NCBI GenBank assembly: GCA_002256345.1 | Contig: NKIY01000002.1 | Location: forward strand, 1,030,736-1,094,735 | DNA length: 64,000 nt | Source: Bradyrhizobiaceae bacterium PARB1 | GTDB lineage: Bacteria; Pseudomonadota; Alphaproteobacteria; Rhizobiales; Xanthobacteraceae | Reading direction: 5' to 3' | Part shown: piece after piece, positions 35,335-44,542 of the stretch | How positions within the stretch are numbered: position 1 is the stretch's first letter | Layout: each line of letters starts with the position of its first letter | The notes under the pieces: model-generated | The model's database searches: none | Seen by the model: the letters and a program-made list of their open reading frames with translations, nothing else | What the model was told of the DNA's origin: nothing | Translations under genes and position numbers: made by a program

Positions 35335-37092
35335 ATGCAGCGTGCTCTGTCGCGACCCTCCAGCCCATCGGCACGGACCGAACTCGGCGATACCTTGCGC
35401 GCCTGCCGCGGTGCCTTTCTCGGCGTCGGGCTGATGAGCTGCATGATCAACATCCTGTATCTCACCGGCTCGTTCTTCATGCTTGAGGTCTATGACCGGG
35501 TGCTACCCAGCCGCAGCGTGCCGACGCTGGTAGGTCTGATCGTGCTCGCTGCCGGGCTTTATATCGCACAGGGCGTGCTCGACCTGCTGCGCGGGCGCAT
35601 CCTGGTGCGGATCGGCGCGTCACTCGACGAAGCGCTGAGCCCACGCGTGTTCCAGACCGTCGTCCGGCTGCCATTACTCGCCGGCAAGAGCAATGAGGGC
35701 CTCCAGCCGCTGCGCGATCTCGACAATGTTCGTGCCTTCCTCTCCGGACAGGGGCCCAGCGCGCTGTTCGACCTGCCCTGGCTGCCGCTCTATCTCGCCA
35801 TCTGCTTTGCGTTCCATCCGCTGATCGGCGTCACTGCGCTGGTCGGCGCGCTGCTTCTCGTGGCGCTGACGGTGCTCACAGAATTCTTGACCCGCGCGCC
35901 CGCAGAGGAAGCCGCCAATCTCGCCGCGAAACGCGGCGGCATCGCCGCATCCGGCCGGCGCAATGCCGAGGTCGTGTTGGCCATGGGCATGGCCGGCCGA
36001 CTGGCGCAGCGCTGGAAGGATGCGAACGAGACCTATCTGGCCGGCAACCAGCGCACCAGCGATGTGGCCGGCGGGCTCGGCGCCGTCGCCAAAGTGATGC
36101 GCATGATGCTGCAATCCGCGGTGCTCGGCGTCGGCGCTTATCTCGTCATCAATCAGGAAGCCACCGCCGGCATCATCATTGCCGGCTCGATCCTCAGTGC
36201 ACGCGCGCTGGCGCCGGTCGATCTTGCGATCGCGCACTGGAAGGGTTTTGTCACAGCCCGCCAGAGCTGGCATCGCCTCAACGGGCTCTTGCACGTATTG
36301 CCAGCACAGACGCCGCTCACGCAGCTGCAGAGCCCGCGTGAAAAGCTAAGCGTCGAGTCCGTCAGTATCACCCCGCCCGGCGAGCAGCGCGTCACCGTGA
36401 GCGACATTACCTTCGCGCTGAAGGCCGGCAATGGCCTCGGCATCATTGGACCCTCCGGCTCCGGCAAATCGTCGCTGTTGCGCGCATTGGTCGGGGTCTG
36501 GAAACCCCTGCGCGGCCATGTCCGCCTCGACGCGGCGGCCATCGAGCAATGGGCGCCGGACGATTTGGGCCGCCACATCGGATATCTGCCGCAGGATGTC
36601 GAATTGTTCTCCGGCTCCATCGCCGACAATATCAGCCGCTTCGATCCCAATGCCAAGGATGACGATATTATCGCCGCCGCGCGGCAAGCCGGCGTGCATG
36701 AGCTGATCGTCGGCATGAAAGATGGCTATGACACCGAGGTCGGTGAGCACGGCGGCGTGCTCTCCGCTGGCCAGGCACAACGCATCGCACTGGCGCGGGC
36801 GCTCTATGGCGACCCGTTCCTGATCGTGCTCGACGAACCGAACTCGAATCTCGATACCGAAGGCGACGAAGCGCTGACCCGCGCGGTGCGCTCCGCGCGC
36901 GCACGCGGCGCCATTGTCATCGTGGTGGCACATCGGCCGATCGGCATCGAGGGCGTCGATATGCTGCTGGTGCTGAAGGACGGCCGCATGCAAGCCTTCG
37001 GAGCGAAGGAAACGGTGCTTGGTCAGGTACTACAGCGGCCCGCACCGCAACCAATCAAGATCGTCGCCGATGGCGGAGTGGCCAAACCATGA
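35335..37092 (+). CDS. Type I secretion ABC transporter, permease/ATPase (PrtD/LapB-like)
   Basis: 585 residues from ATG 35335 with CCGAAGG upstream. The N-terminal membrane domain (about 20-300) has about six segments, without a C39 peptidase domain. The ATPase domain has Walker A GPSGSGKSSLLRAL, Q-loop YLPQDVELFSGS, signature LSAGQAQRIALARAL and Walker B FLIVLDEPNSNLD, with the H-loop in VVAHRPIGIEG. It drives one-step export of RTX-type substrates across both membranes. It follows the adhesin gene by 190 bp and overlaps the HlyD-like gene by 4 bp. The outer-membrane TolC component is not here. Confidence 0.94.
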   Translation: MQRALSRPSSPSARTELGDTLRACRGAFLGVGLMSCMINILYLTGSFFMLEVYDRVLPSRSVPTLVGLIVLAAGLYIAQGVLDLLRGRILVRIGASLDEALSPRVFQTVVRLPLLAGKSNEGLQPLRDLDNVRAFLSGQGPSALFDLPWLPLYLAICFAFHPLIGVTALVGALLLVALTVLTEFLTRAPAEEAANLAAKRGGIAASGRRNAEVVLAMGMAGRLAQRWKDANETYLAGNQRTSDVAGGLGAVAKVMRMMLQSAVLGVGAYLVINQEATAGIIIAGSILSARALAPVDLAIAHWKGFVTARQSWHRLNGLLHVLPAQTPLTQLQSPREKLSVESVSITPPGEQRVTVSDITFALKAGNGLGIIGPSGSGKSSLLRALVGVWKPLRGHVRLDAAAIEQWAPDDLGRHIGYLPQDVELFSGSIADNISRFDPNAKDDDIIAAARQAGVHELIVGMKDGYDTEVGEHGGVLSAGQAQRIALARALYGDPFLIVLDEPNSNLDTEGDEALTRAVRSARARGAIVIVVAHRPIGIEGVDMLLVLKDGRMQAFGAKETVLGQVLQRPAPQPIKIVADGGVAKP

Positions 37093-38396
37093 TGATGCCC
37101 GACACTCCGTCACATCGCTCGATCCGTTTTCACCTCATCATCGGGCTCGCCGTTGTGCTCGTGCTCGGTGGCGGCCTCGGCGGTTGGGCTGCAACTGCGC
37201 AGCTTGCCGGGGCTCTGATCGCCCCGGGCTCGGTGGTGGTCGATTCCAACGTCAAGAAGGTCCAGCACCCGACCGGGGGCGTGGTCGGCGAAGTCCGCGT
37301 GCGCGACGGCGATATCGTGAAGACCGGCGACGTTGTCATACGACTGGACGATACCGTGACCAAAGCAGGCCTCGCCATCGTTACCAAGAATCTCAATGGC
37401 CTATGGGCGCGCGCAGCGCGCCTCGAAGCCGAGCAGCGCGGCGCGGACCGCATCGTCTTCACGCCGCAGCTGCTCGAACAGATGGCCGACGACGACGTCA
37501 AGAATGTCATCGGCAGCGAGACCAAATTGTTCAATGTCCGCTCTGCCGGACGGACCGGTCAAAAGCAGCAATTGCGTGAACGCATCTCGCAGTTGAACGA
37601 AGAAATTTCCGGTCTCAGCGCACAGGAGCAGGCGAAGACACGCGAGATCGCGCTCGTGGACAAGGAATTGGTCGGCGTTCGCGGCCTGTTCGATCAACAG
37701 CTTGTGCAGATCTCGCGCCTCACGGTGCTGGAGCGCGATGCTGCCCGGCTGGCCGGCGAGCGTGCCCAGTTCATCGCCGCGCGGGCACAGGCCAGGGGCA
37801 AAATCACCGAGATCGAGCTGCAGATCTTCCAGATCGACAAGGATCTCGTCAGCGAGGTCTCCAAGGATCTGCGCGAGACCAATGACAAGATCGGCGAATT
37901 CGTCGAGCGCAAGGTGACCGCCGAGGATCAGCTGCGCCGCATCGACATCCGCGCGCCGCAGGACGGCGTCGTACTGCAATCCACCGTCCATACCGTGGGC
38001 GGGGTGATCACCGCCGGCGACACGCTGATGCTGATCGTGCCGCAGACCGACAGCCTGTCGGTGGAGGCGCGCGTCAACCCACAGGACATCGACAAGTTGA
38101 TGATCGGCCAGAAAACCGTACTCCGGCTGAGCGCATTCAATCAGCGCACCACGCCGGAGCTGAACGGAGAAGTCAGCCGGGTCTCCGCTGACACCGCCAC
38201 CGACCAACGCACCGGGCAAGCCTACTACACCATCCGCATCTCATTGCCGCCGACCGAGGTAGCGCGGCTGGGAGATGTCCGTCTTATCCCCGGCATGCCG
38301 GTGGAAGCCTTCGTGCAGACGGGTGAGCGCACCATGCTTTCCTATCTTGCCAAGCCGCTCAGCGACCAGTTCATGCGCGCCTTCCGCGAGAAGTAA
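37089..38396 (+). CDS. HlyD-family periplasmic adaptor of type I secretion
   Basis: 435 residues. One N-terminal membrane anchor (about 18-40) is followed by a half-lipoyl motif (VQHPTGGVVGEVRVRDGDIV), a long coiled coil (about 105-275) and a second half-lipoyl/beta-barrel region (RIDIRAPQDGVVLQSTVHTV and DTLMLIVPQTDSLSVEARV). The C-terminal HlyD signature region YYTIRISLPPTEVARLGDVR lies before GMPVEAFVQTGERTMLSYL. Its start overlaps the ABC transporter stop (ATGA), so the two are coupled. It bridges the inner-membrane ABC pump to a TolC-like channel. Confidence 0.94.
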   Translation: MMMPDTPSHRSIRFHLIIGLAVVLVLGGGLGGWAATAQLAGALIAPGSVVVDSNVKKVQHPTGGVVGEVRVRDGDIVKTGDVVIRLDDTVTKAGLAIVTKNLNGLWARAARLEAEQRGADRIVFTPQLLEQMADDDVKNVIGSETKLFNVRSAGRTGQKQQLRERISQLNEEISGLSAQEQAKTREIALVDKELVGVRGLFDQQLVQISRLTVLERDAARLAGERAQFIAARAQARGKITEIELQIFQIDKDLVSEVSKDLRETNDKIGEFVERKVTAEDQLRRIDIRAPQDGVVLQSTVHTVGGVITAGDTLMLIVPQTDSLSVEARVNPQDIDKLMIGQKTVLRLSAFNQRTTPELNGEVSRVSADTATDQRTGQAYYTIRISLPPTEVARLGDVRLIPGMPVEAFVQTGERTMLSYLAKPLSDQFMRAFREK

Positions 38397-38406
38397 TGCT
38401 GATATC

Positions 38407-40632
38407 ATGAAGCTGGCACGGCGAGCGAGACGGCTGGCGCGGCGGTTCGGGAAAGCGCGCGCATTCTGCATCCTGCTGCTCTTCGCAGTAGCCGCGCTGC
38501 GTATTGCCGACATACCGGCGCTGGAAGAACTACGGTTGCGCAGCTTCGACACCTACCAGGTGATCGAACCGCGGGGGAAAACCCTGAGACCTGTCGCCAT
38601 CGTCGACATTGACGAGCGGAGCATTCGGAAATACGGCCAGTTTCCATGGCCGCGCACACTGCTCGCGGAACTTGTGACCAGACTGCGAATGGCGGGTGCC
38701 GTCGTTATCGCCTTCGACGTGGTGTTTCCGGAACCGGATCGCCTCAATCCCGACCTCGCGGCGAGCAGCTTTGCCGGCCTTGACGACGACACGCGCGCTC
38801 GCCTGCGAGCGCTGCCGAGCAATGATCAGGTCTTCGCCGAAGCGATTCGGAAGTCCCGCGTGGTGCTTGGCGAATCCGGTCTTCCTTACGTGGTGCGCGA
38901 GCTCGACAAGACGCTGCCGGTCACCGGCCTCGCGACGCTCGGTGGTGAACCGCAGCCCTTTATGCTGAATTTCCCTGGTCTGTTGCGCAATGTCGAGGCG
39001 ATTGAAAAAGCAGCGGTCGGGCGCGGCGTCTTCTCGATCCGCAACGAACGCGACGGCATCGTTCGCCGCGTACCGATGCTGATGATGACCCAGGGCACTG
39101 TCATGCCTTCACTCAGCTTCGAGATGCTGCGTGTGGCCTCCGGCAGTGACACGATCCTGGTGAAATCCGACCGCGCCGGAATCAAGAGCATTGGCGTGCG
39201 CGGCCTCGAAATCCCGACCGATCGCAACGGCCAGCTTTGGGTTCATTTCGCCAAACATGATCCGAGCATCTATGTCTCCGCTGCCGATATCCTCGACGGC
39301 ACCGCCCCGCCGCAGGCGATCGCCCGCAAGCTTGTGCTCGTCGGCACGTCGGCGGTCGGGTTGCTCGACGTCAAGACGACGCCGCTCGATGCCTCGATGC
39401 CTGGCGTCGAAGTCCATGCTCAGGTGCTGGAAAGCGCGCTAACCAAGACCATCCTGTCGCAGCCGAATTATGCGATCGGCGCCGAATTGCTGACCGCAAT
39501 GCTCCTCGGAATCATCGTGATCTGGCTGGCGCCGATGTTCGGTCCGATCACGTTGCTCATCATGGGGTCGATTTTTGCGGCGCTGTTAATCGGCACGTCG
39601 TGGTATTTTTATACGACACAGCGGCTATTGATCGACTTCACCTATCCGCTGCTTTCGACCACACTGATCTATCTTGCGCTGATCTTCAGCAACTTTATCC
39701 GTGAACAGGCACAACGCCGCCGCATCCGTTCGGCCTTCAGCCAGTATCTGTCGCCTGCCCTCGTCGCGCAGCTTGCGCAATCGCCGGACAAGCTCAAGCT
39801 TGGTGGTGAAGAACGCGAGATGACCATCATGTTTTCCGACGTTCGCGGCTTCACCACCATCTCGGAATCCTACAAGCACGATCCGCATGGCCTGACCACG
39901 CTGATGAACCGGTTTCTGACGCCGCTCACCAATGCGATCATCGATCGCAAGGGCACGATCGACAAATATATGGGCGACGCCATCATGGCATTCTGGAACG
40001 CGCCGCTCGACGATGCCGAGCACCAGATCAATGCCTGTCATGCTGCACTCGATATGCTCGAGAAGATCGACGCACTGAACAAACGGCTTGAGGATGAAGC
40101 AGCCCATGGCGGCCATGTCTATATCCCGCTCAATGTCGGGATCGGACTAAACACCGGCATCTGCGTGGTCGGAAATATGGGTTCGGATCTTCGCTTTGAC
40201 TATTCGGTACTCGGCGACAGCGTGAACCTCGCTTCGCGATTGGAAGGACAATCGAAGGAATATGGCTTCCCGATCATCGTCGGCTCCAAGACCGCTCTGG
40301 CGGCAAAAGGCAACTTCGCCATTCTTGAACTCGACTTCGTCATGGTCAAGGGCAAGACGGAACCGGAAGTGATCTATGCGATCGCCGGCAGGGATGACGT
40401 GGCACGGTCCGAGCACTTTCAGCAGATGCGCAATCTCACCGTGGAGATGCTCACCTGCTACCGCAATGGCGACTGGGATGGCGCGCTGTTTGCCATCGAA
40501 CGTGGCCGTGCCTCGGACGTCGCGCATCGACTCGAGGCGCTCTATGGCCTTTATGAGAAACGAATCCGGGAATATCGCGAGAACCCTCCACCAGCGGACT
40601 GGAACGGAGCGTTTGCCCTATTGACCAAGTAA
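38407..40632 (+). CDS. CHASE2-domain class III adenylate/guanylate cyclase
   Basis: 741 residues from ATG 38407, 10 bp after the HlyD-like gene; an ATG at 38396 meets a stop after four codons. A first membrane segment (about 20-38) leads to an extracytoplasmic CHASE2 sensor (about 45-340; VAIVDIDERSIRKYGQFPWP), then two or three membrane segments (about 355-440), then a class III cyclase domain (about 470-640). Both metal-binding Asp residues are present (IMFSDVRGFTTI, DKYMGDAIMAFW), and DYSVLGDSVNLASRLEG carries the purine-specifying and transition-state region. It should make cAMP in response to a periplasmic signal. Position suggests co-expression with the secretion operon. Confidence 0.92.
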   Translation: MKLARRARRLARRFGKARAFCILLLFAVAALRIADIPALEELRLRSFDTYQVIEPRGKTLRPVAIVDIDERSIRKYGQFPWPRTLLAELVTRLRMAGAVVIAFDVVFPEPDRLNPDLAASSFAGLDDDTRARLRALPSNDQVFAEAIRKSRVVLGESGLPYVVRELDKTLPVTGLATLGGEPQPFMLNFPGLLRNVEAIEKAAVGRGVFSIRNERDGIVRRVPMLMMTQGTVMPSLSFEMLRVASGSDTILVKSDRAGIKSIGVRGLEIPTDRNGQLWVHFAKHDPSIYVSAADILDGTAPPQAIARKLVLVGTSAVGLLDVKTTPLDASMPGVEVHAQVLESALTKTILSQPNYAIGAELLTAMLLGIIVIWLAPMFGPITLLIMGSIFAALLIGTSWYFYTTQRLLIDFTYPLLSTTLIYLALIFSNFIREQAQRRRIRSAFSQYLSPALVAQLAQSPDKLKLGGEEREMTIMFSDVRGFTTISESYKHDPHGLTTLMNRFLTPLTNAIIDRKGTIDKYMGDAIMAFWNAPLDDAEHQINACHAALDMLEKIDALNKRLEDEAAHGGHVYIPLNVGIGLNTGICVVGNMGSDLRFDYSVLGDSVNLASRLEGQSKEYGFPIIVGSKTALAAKGNFAILELDFVMVKGKTEPEVIYAIAGRDDVARSEHFQQMRNLTVEMLTCYRNGDWDGALFAIERGRASDVAHRLEALYGLYEKRIREYRENPPPADWNGAFALLTK

Positions 40633-40636
40633 TCCG

Positions 40637-41221
40637 TCAAATCTCCCGCAACGCTCGCGGTGTCGGGAGGCTCACTTCTGCGAGCTTGAGATTGTCTTCG
40701 TCCTGATCGATCGCCACATACTGCCCGTCCCAATAAGTCAGGGCGGTATGCGGCGATGCCGTGACAACATCGCGGACACGACCAATAACGATGGCATGGG
40801 AGTGACGTTCGATCGTTTCTTCTACCTCGCAATCGATGGCGGCGAGCGCTCCCGAAAGCAGGGGCACACCGGTTGCACGCGTGAGCCACTGCGCGCCAAC
40901 AAACCGCTCAACGCCCTTCAATCCATCCTTGCCGGAGAAGCGCTCGGCGACATCCACCTGATCGGCGGAGAGAATATTGACGCCGAAGGCGCCATAGCGC
41001 TGCAGCAGCGGCCAAGACGACGATTGCCGGTTGACGCTGACGATGAGAGTCGGCGGGTCGACCGCCAGAGACGATACCGAAGTCACCGTCATACCGGAAA
41101 TGTCCTTGCCACGCCCCACCGTGATCACACTGACGCCGCCTGCGAGCGAACGCATGGCAGCGCGAAAATCACTCGAGGGCACGTCGCTCACCAGGGTCAG
41201 ATTGCGCACGATGGAGTTCAT
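40637..41221 (-). CDS. Flavin reductase family protein of the ssu operon
   Basis: 194 residues with the flavin reductase-like split-barrel: DFRAAMRSLAGGVSVITVG, GMTVTSVSSLAVDPPTLIVS, FGVNILSADQVDVAERFSG and a late HSHAIVIGRV. These proteins reduce FMN with NAD(P)H to feed two-component monooxygenases. It is the last gene of a minus-strand operon with SsuD, SsuC and SsuB homologues, 14 bp after ssuB. It very likely supplies FMNH2 to the SsuD-like monooxygenase, taking the place of SsuE, to which it is not similar. Confidence 0.9.
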   Translation of the reverse strand: MNSIVRNLTLVSDVPSSDFRAAMRSLAGGVSVITVGRGKDISGMTVTSVSSLAVDPPTLIVSVNRQSSSWPLLQRYGAFGVNILSADQVDVAERFSGKDGLKGVERFVGAQWLTRATGVPLLSGALAAIDCEVEETIERHSHAIVIGRVRDVVTASPHTALTYWDGQYVAIDQDEDNLKLAEVSLPTPRALREI

Positions 41222-41235
41222 GACGGCCTCGCAAC

Positions 41236-42075
41236 TTAGTGGTTGTCGCCGAGAAGATGACGAAGAATGGCACCCTCCAAGGCAGCCTGATCCGCTGCCC
41301 CGTGCTGCCGCGGGCGCGCGATATCGACAGTGATATCCTGAGCGATGCGCCCCTCTTCAATGACCAGAACGCGATCGGCGAGCGCAACCGCTTCCGACAC
41401 ATCATGGGTCACCAGGATCGAAGTGAACTCCTGATCGTTCCAGACGCGGTTTAACAAGCCTTGCATCGAAATACGCGTCAACGCATCGAGTGCGCCAAGC
41501 GGTTCATCGAGAGCGAGCACGCGCGGATGACTGACCAGCGCGCGGGCCAACGCAACGCGCTGCTTCTGGCCACCCGAGAGCACCGAAGGCCATTGATCTC
41601 GTTTATCCGCGAGGCCAACTTCGCCTAGCGCCTGTTCGGCGCGTGCTTTGGCATCAGCCTTCTGACGATCCCGGCCGAGGCCGACTTCGACATTCGAGAG
41701 CACACTGGCCCAGGGCAGCAAGCGCGGTTCCTGGAACATCACGCGAATGTCTTCGGCGCGGGTATCCTCGCCAAAGCTGATGGTGCCGGCAGTCGGCTTT
41801 TCGAGACCAGCGATCAGGCGCAGAAGCGTGCTTTTGCCGCAGCCGCTCTGGCCGACGATCGCAACGAACTGGCCCGCGGGAATGTGCAGATCGATGCCGC
41901 GCAACACTTCGTTCTGGCCGAACGCCTTGCGCAAGCCACGTATGGTGAGTGCCGAGCCACCGCGCTTCGGCTGCGAACGACGTGCATGAGCTGCGAGCGC
42001 CTGTTCGACGCCGGCCGGCGCATCGACGCGCCGGGCCTCTGTATGGCTGAGACGAAGAGATTGCTGAAGAGTCAT
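41236..42075 (-). CDS. ssuB: Aliphatic sulfonate ABC transporter ATP-binding protein (SsuB-like)
   Basis: 279 residues from ATG 42075. About 40 charged, low-complexity residues precede the ATPase domain, which has Walker [21 protein letters not shown]-loop [10 protein letters not shown], signature [15 protein letters not shown], Walker [13 protein letters not shown] and the H-loop [11 protein letters not shown]. It matches the nitrate/taurine/sulfonate uptake ATPases. It sits between the permease and flavin reductase genes. The frame is open upstream of this ATG, inside the permease gene, but that stretch is not coding here. Confidence 0.92.
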   Translation of the reverse strand: MTLQQSLRLSHTEARRVDAPAGVEQALAAHARRSQPKRGGSALTIRGLRKAFGQNEVLRGIDLHIPAGQFVAIVGQSGCGKSTLLRLIAGLEKPTAGTISFGEDTRAEDIRVMFQEPRLLPWASVLSNVEVGLGRDRQKADAKARAEQALGEVGLADKRDQWPSVLSGGQKQRVALARALVSHPRVLALDEPLGALDALTRISMQGLLNRVWNDQEFTSILVTHDVSEAVALADRVLVIEEGRIAQDITVDIARPRQHGAADQAALEGAILRHLLGDNH

Positions 42076-42101
42076 GTCAAAACGCTCGCTTTCGAATTCG
42101 C

Positions 42102-42908
42102 TCAGTGTTTCTGAAAAGCCGGATGCCAGGACAAGGTCAGGCGCTCGAGCAACCGGGAGGCACTGTCCGCGACCTTGCCGAGCAGCGCGTAGATCAGAAT
42201 GCTGAGTACGACCACATCGATCTGCATGAACTCGCGCGCTTGCATAGCCATGTAACCTAGGCCCGACGAGGCCGCGATCGTTTCGGCAACGATCAGCGTC
42301 AGCCACATGATGCCGAGAGCAAAACGCACACCAACGAAGATCGATGGCAGCGCCCCGGGAAAAATCACGCGGCGGAACAGCTCGCCGTTCGACATGCCGT
42401 AGATGCGTCCCATTTCGATCAGTTGCGGATCGACGGTGCGAATGCCGTGCAGTGTATTGATATAGATCGGGAAGAACACGCCAAGTGCGACGAGAAAGAG
42501 TTTGGCCGACTCGTCGATGCCGAACCATAGGATGACGAGGGGAATCAGCGCCAAGTGTGGCACGTTGCGGACCATCTGCAGTGTCGTGTCGGTGAGATTA
42601 CTCGACAGTTTCGACAGGCCATTGGCGAGACCAAAGGCGAATCCGATGCTGCCGCCGATCAGGAAACCGACCGAAGCGCGCCAGAACGACACCCAGATGT
42701 TCTGCGCGAGTTCACCCGACAGCAGCAGCTTCCAGCCGACCGCCGCAACATCGGTCGGCGCCGGCATCACGCGCGACGGCATGAGGCCGGAGACACTCGC
42801 GGTCTGCCAGACGATCAGGATTGCGAGTGGAACGATCCACTGCGCCAGGCCGTCGATACGAGGCAAACGAAGGCTGCGCGCACGGGGAAGAATTTCAACG
42901 ATACTCAT
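42102..42908 (-). CDS. ssuC: Aliphatic sulfonate ABC transporter permease (SsuC-like)
   Basis: 268 residues with six membrane segments and the permease motif [20 protein letters not shown] followed by [20 protein letters not shown], the EAA loop that contacts the ATPase. It matches SsuC/TauC-type inner-membrane permeases. It lies 26 bp before ssuB and 21 bp after the monooxygenase gene on the same strand. Confidence 0.93.
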   Translation of the reverse strand: MSIVEILPRARSLRLPRIDGLAQWIVPLAILIVWQTASVSGLMPSRVMPAPTDVAAVGWKLLLSGELAQNIWVSFWRASVGFLIGGSIGFAFGLANGLSKLSSNLTDTTLQMVRNVPHLALIPLVILWFGIDESAKLFLVALGVFFPIYINTLHGIRTVDPQLIEMGRIYGMSNGELFRRVIFPGALPSIFVGVRFALGIMWLTLIVAETIAASSGLGYMAMQAREFMQIDVVVLSILIYALLGKVADSASRLLERLTLSWHPAFQKH

Positions 42909-42929
42909 GATGGGGAATGCCTGCGGAAA

Positions 42930-44087
42930 TTACGACGCGGATTGGGCGCGATGTTCGTTGGCGACAATCTCGCCGATCGGTCCCGTGCGAGAGCGAAACG
43001 GCGTAACATTGTCGTGCTGCTGCAGAGACAGCAGCGGGAACACGAGTTCGGCGAAACGATAGGCTTCCTCGAGATGTGGATAGCCCGACATGATGAAAGT
43101 ATCGACGCCGACGTCCTGATATTCCCGAATACGTGCAGCGACCGTCTCGGCATCGCCGACCAGCGCCGTGCCGGCACCACCGCGGACGAGCCCAACGCCC
43201 GCCCAAAGATTCGGGCTGATCTCGAGCTTGTCACGACGACCGCCGTGCAACTGCATCATGCGCTGCTGGCCGACAGAATCTTGCCGTGCGAGCGTCTTCT
43301 GCGCATTGGCGATAACGTCATCGGTGACATATCTGATCAGATCATCTGCAGCCGCCCATGCCGCTTCATTCGTCTCGCGAACGATCACATGCAGGCGAAT
43401 GCCGAAGGAAAGCTGACGCCCGCGCTTCTCGGCAACCGACTTCACCCGCGCAATCTTCTCGGCTACATCAGCCGGCGGCTCCCCCCAGGTGAGATATTTG
43501 TCCACGGTATCGACGGCGACATCGATGCCCGCATCCGACGAGCCACCGAAATAGAGCGGCGGTCGCGGCGACTGCACCGGCGGGAAGATCAGGCGGCCAT
43601 CCTCGATGCGGATATGCTTGCCCTCGACATTTACAGTCTTGCCGGCGAGCAAATCGTTATACACATTGAGGAATTCGCGGGTGACGGCATAGCGCTCATC
43701 ATGCGGCAGAAAGATGCCGTCACCTTTGTTCTCGACGGGATCGCCGCCGGTGACGACATTGATAAGCAGCCGGCCATTCGTCACACGATCCAGCGTCGCC
43801 GTCATGCGCGCGGCAACGCCCGGCGACTGCAAGCCCGGGCGCACGGCCACCAGATAGCGCAGGCGCTCTGTCCAGGGCGCAACGGCCGATGCGACAACCC
43901 ACGAGTCCTCGCAACTGCGGCCGGTCGGCAGCAGCACGCCATAATAGCCAAGCTGGTCGGCAGCCTGCGCGATCTGTCGGAGATAGCTGAAGTCGACCTC
44001 ACGCGCACCATGGGACGAGGCCAGATAGCGACCATCACCATGGGTCGGCAGAAACCATAATACCTTGGCTTGCGACGAATTGCTCAT
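42930..44087 (-). CDS. ssuD: FMNH2-dependent alkanesulfonate monooxygenase (SsuD)
   Basis: 385 residues, luciferase-like TIM barrel: [20 protein letters not shown] at the N-terminus, [55 protein letters not shown] and the late [20 protein letters not shown]. The enzyme releases sulfite from alkanesulfonates using FMNH2 and O2, giving sulfur during sulfate limitation. It heads a minus-strand operon ssuD-ssuC-ssuB-flavin reductase. The substrate-binding protein gene ssuA, usually in this operon, is missing here. Confidence 0.95.
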   Translation of the reverse strand: MSNSSQAKVLWFLPTHGDGRYLASSHGAREVDFSYLRQIAQAADQLGYYGVLLPTGRSCEDSWVVASAVAPWTERLRYLVAVRPGLQSPGVAARMTATLDRVTNGRLLINVVTGGDPVENKGDGIFLPHDERYAVTREFLNVYNDLLAGKTVNVEGKHIRIEDGRLIFPPVQSPRPPLYFGGSSDAGIDVAVDTVDKYLTWGEPPADVAEKIARVKSVAEKRGRQLSFGIRLHVIVRETNEAAWAAADDLIRYVTDDVIANAQKTLARQDSVGQQRMMQLHGGRRDKLEISPNLWAGVGLVRGGAGTALVGDAETVAARIREYQDVGVDTFIMSGYPHLEEAYRFAELVFPLLSLQQHDNVTPFRSRTGPIGEIVANEHRAQSAS

Positions 44088-44542
44088 GAAGACCGGTTCC
44101 CAGCATGCGACGATTGCGGATCAACGGATGATGGGGATGCATTTCCGGGGTGTCGAGACATCTAGAAAAATAGCGACATGCGCACTGCGATATCGATCGA
44201 TCACGCCGCGTTTGTTTCATTTTCGAAGCACGGCGAAGGGCATTCTTTCTCCACCCAAAGCATCTGCTTTCGCGATCACGTGGTTGTAGGCAGCAGCACG
44301 GCACGATCGACACAACCTGCGTCGCCAGGGGGTAAAAAAATATTCTCCAAACACCAAGCGTCACGGAAAGATCGCCCTCGCCGCACACGCGCGGACGAAG
44401 TGATTTTCTGCGCTTGCGTTGACAGTCTGTTAATGACGTCGGTGTCCCGATCCACCAAAATTACGCTAACATCTACATGACTACCGTCTTTCGGAGATCG
44501 GTTTAACCAAACTTACAAGGCGTTTTGCGAGGTTCCACAACC
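44088..44542. other. Divergent intergenic region between ssuD and the EAL gene
   Basis: 455 bp without a convincing gene. Short open frames here lack ribosome-binding sites. It is A/T-richer near 44320-44345 (GGGTAAAAAAATATTCTCC) and 44410-44520, so it probably holds both promoters. No riboswitch or recognisable CysB/Cbl-type site could be assigned. Confidence 0.4.

Noticed and set aside
44088..44542. Sulfur-related riboswitch (SAM type) before ssuD
   Set aside because: No recognisable conserved core or anti-terminator hairpin could be found.
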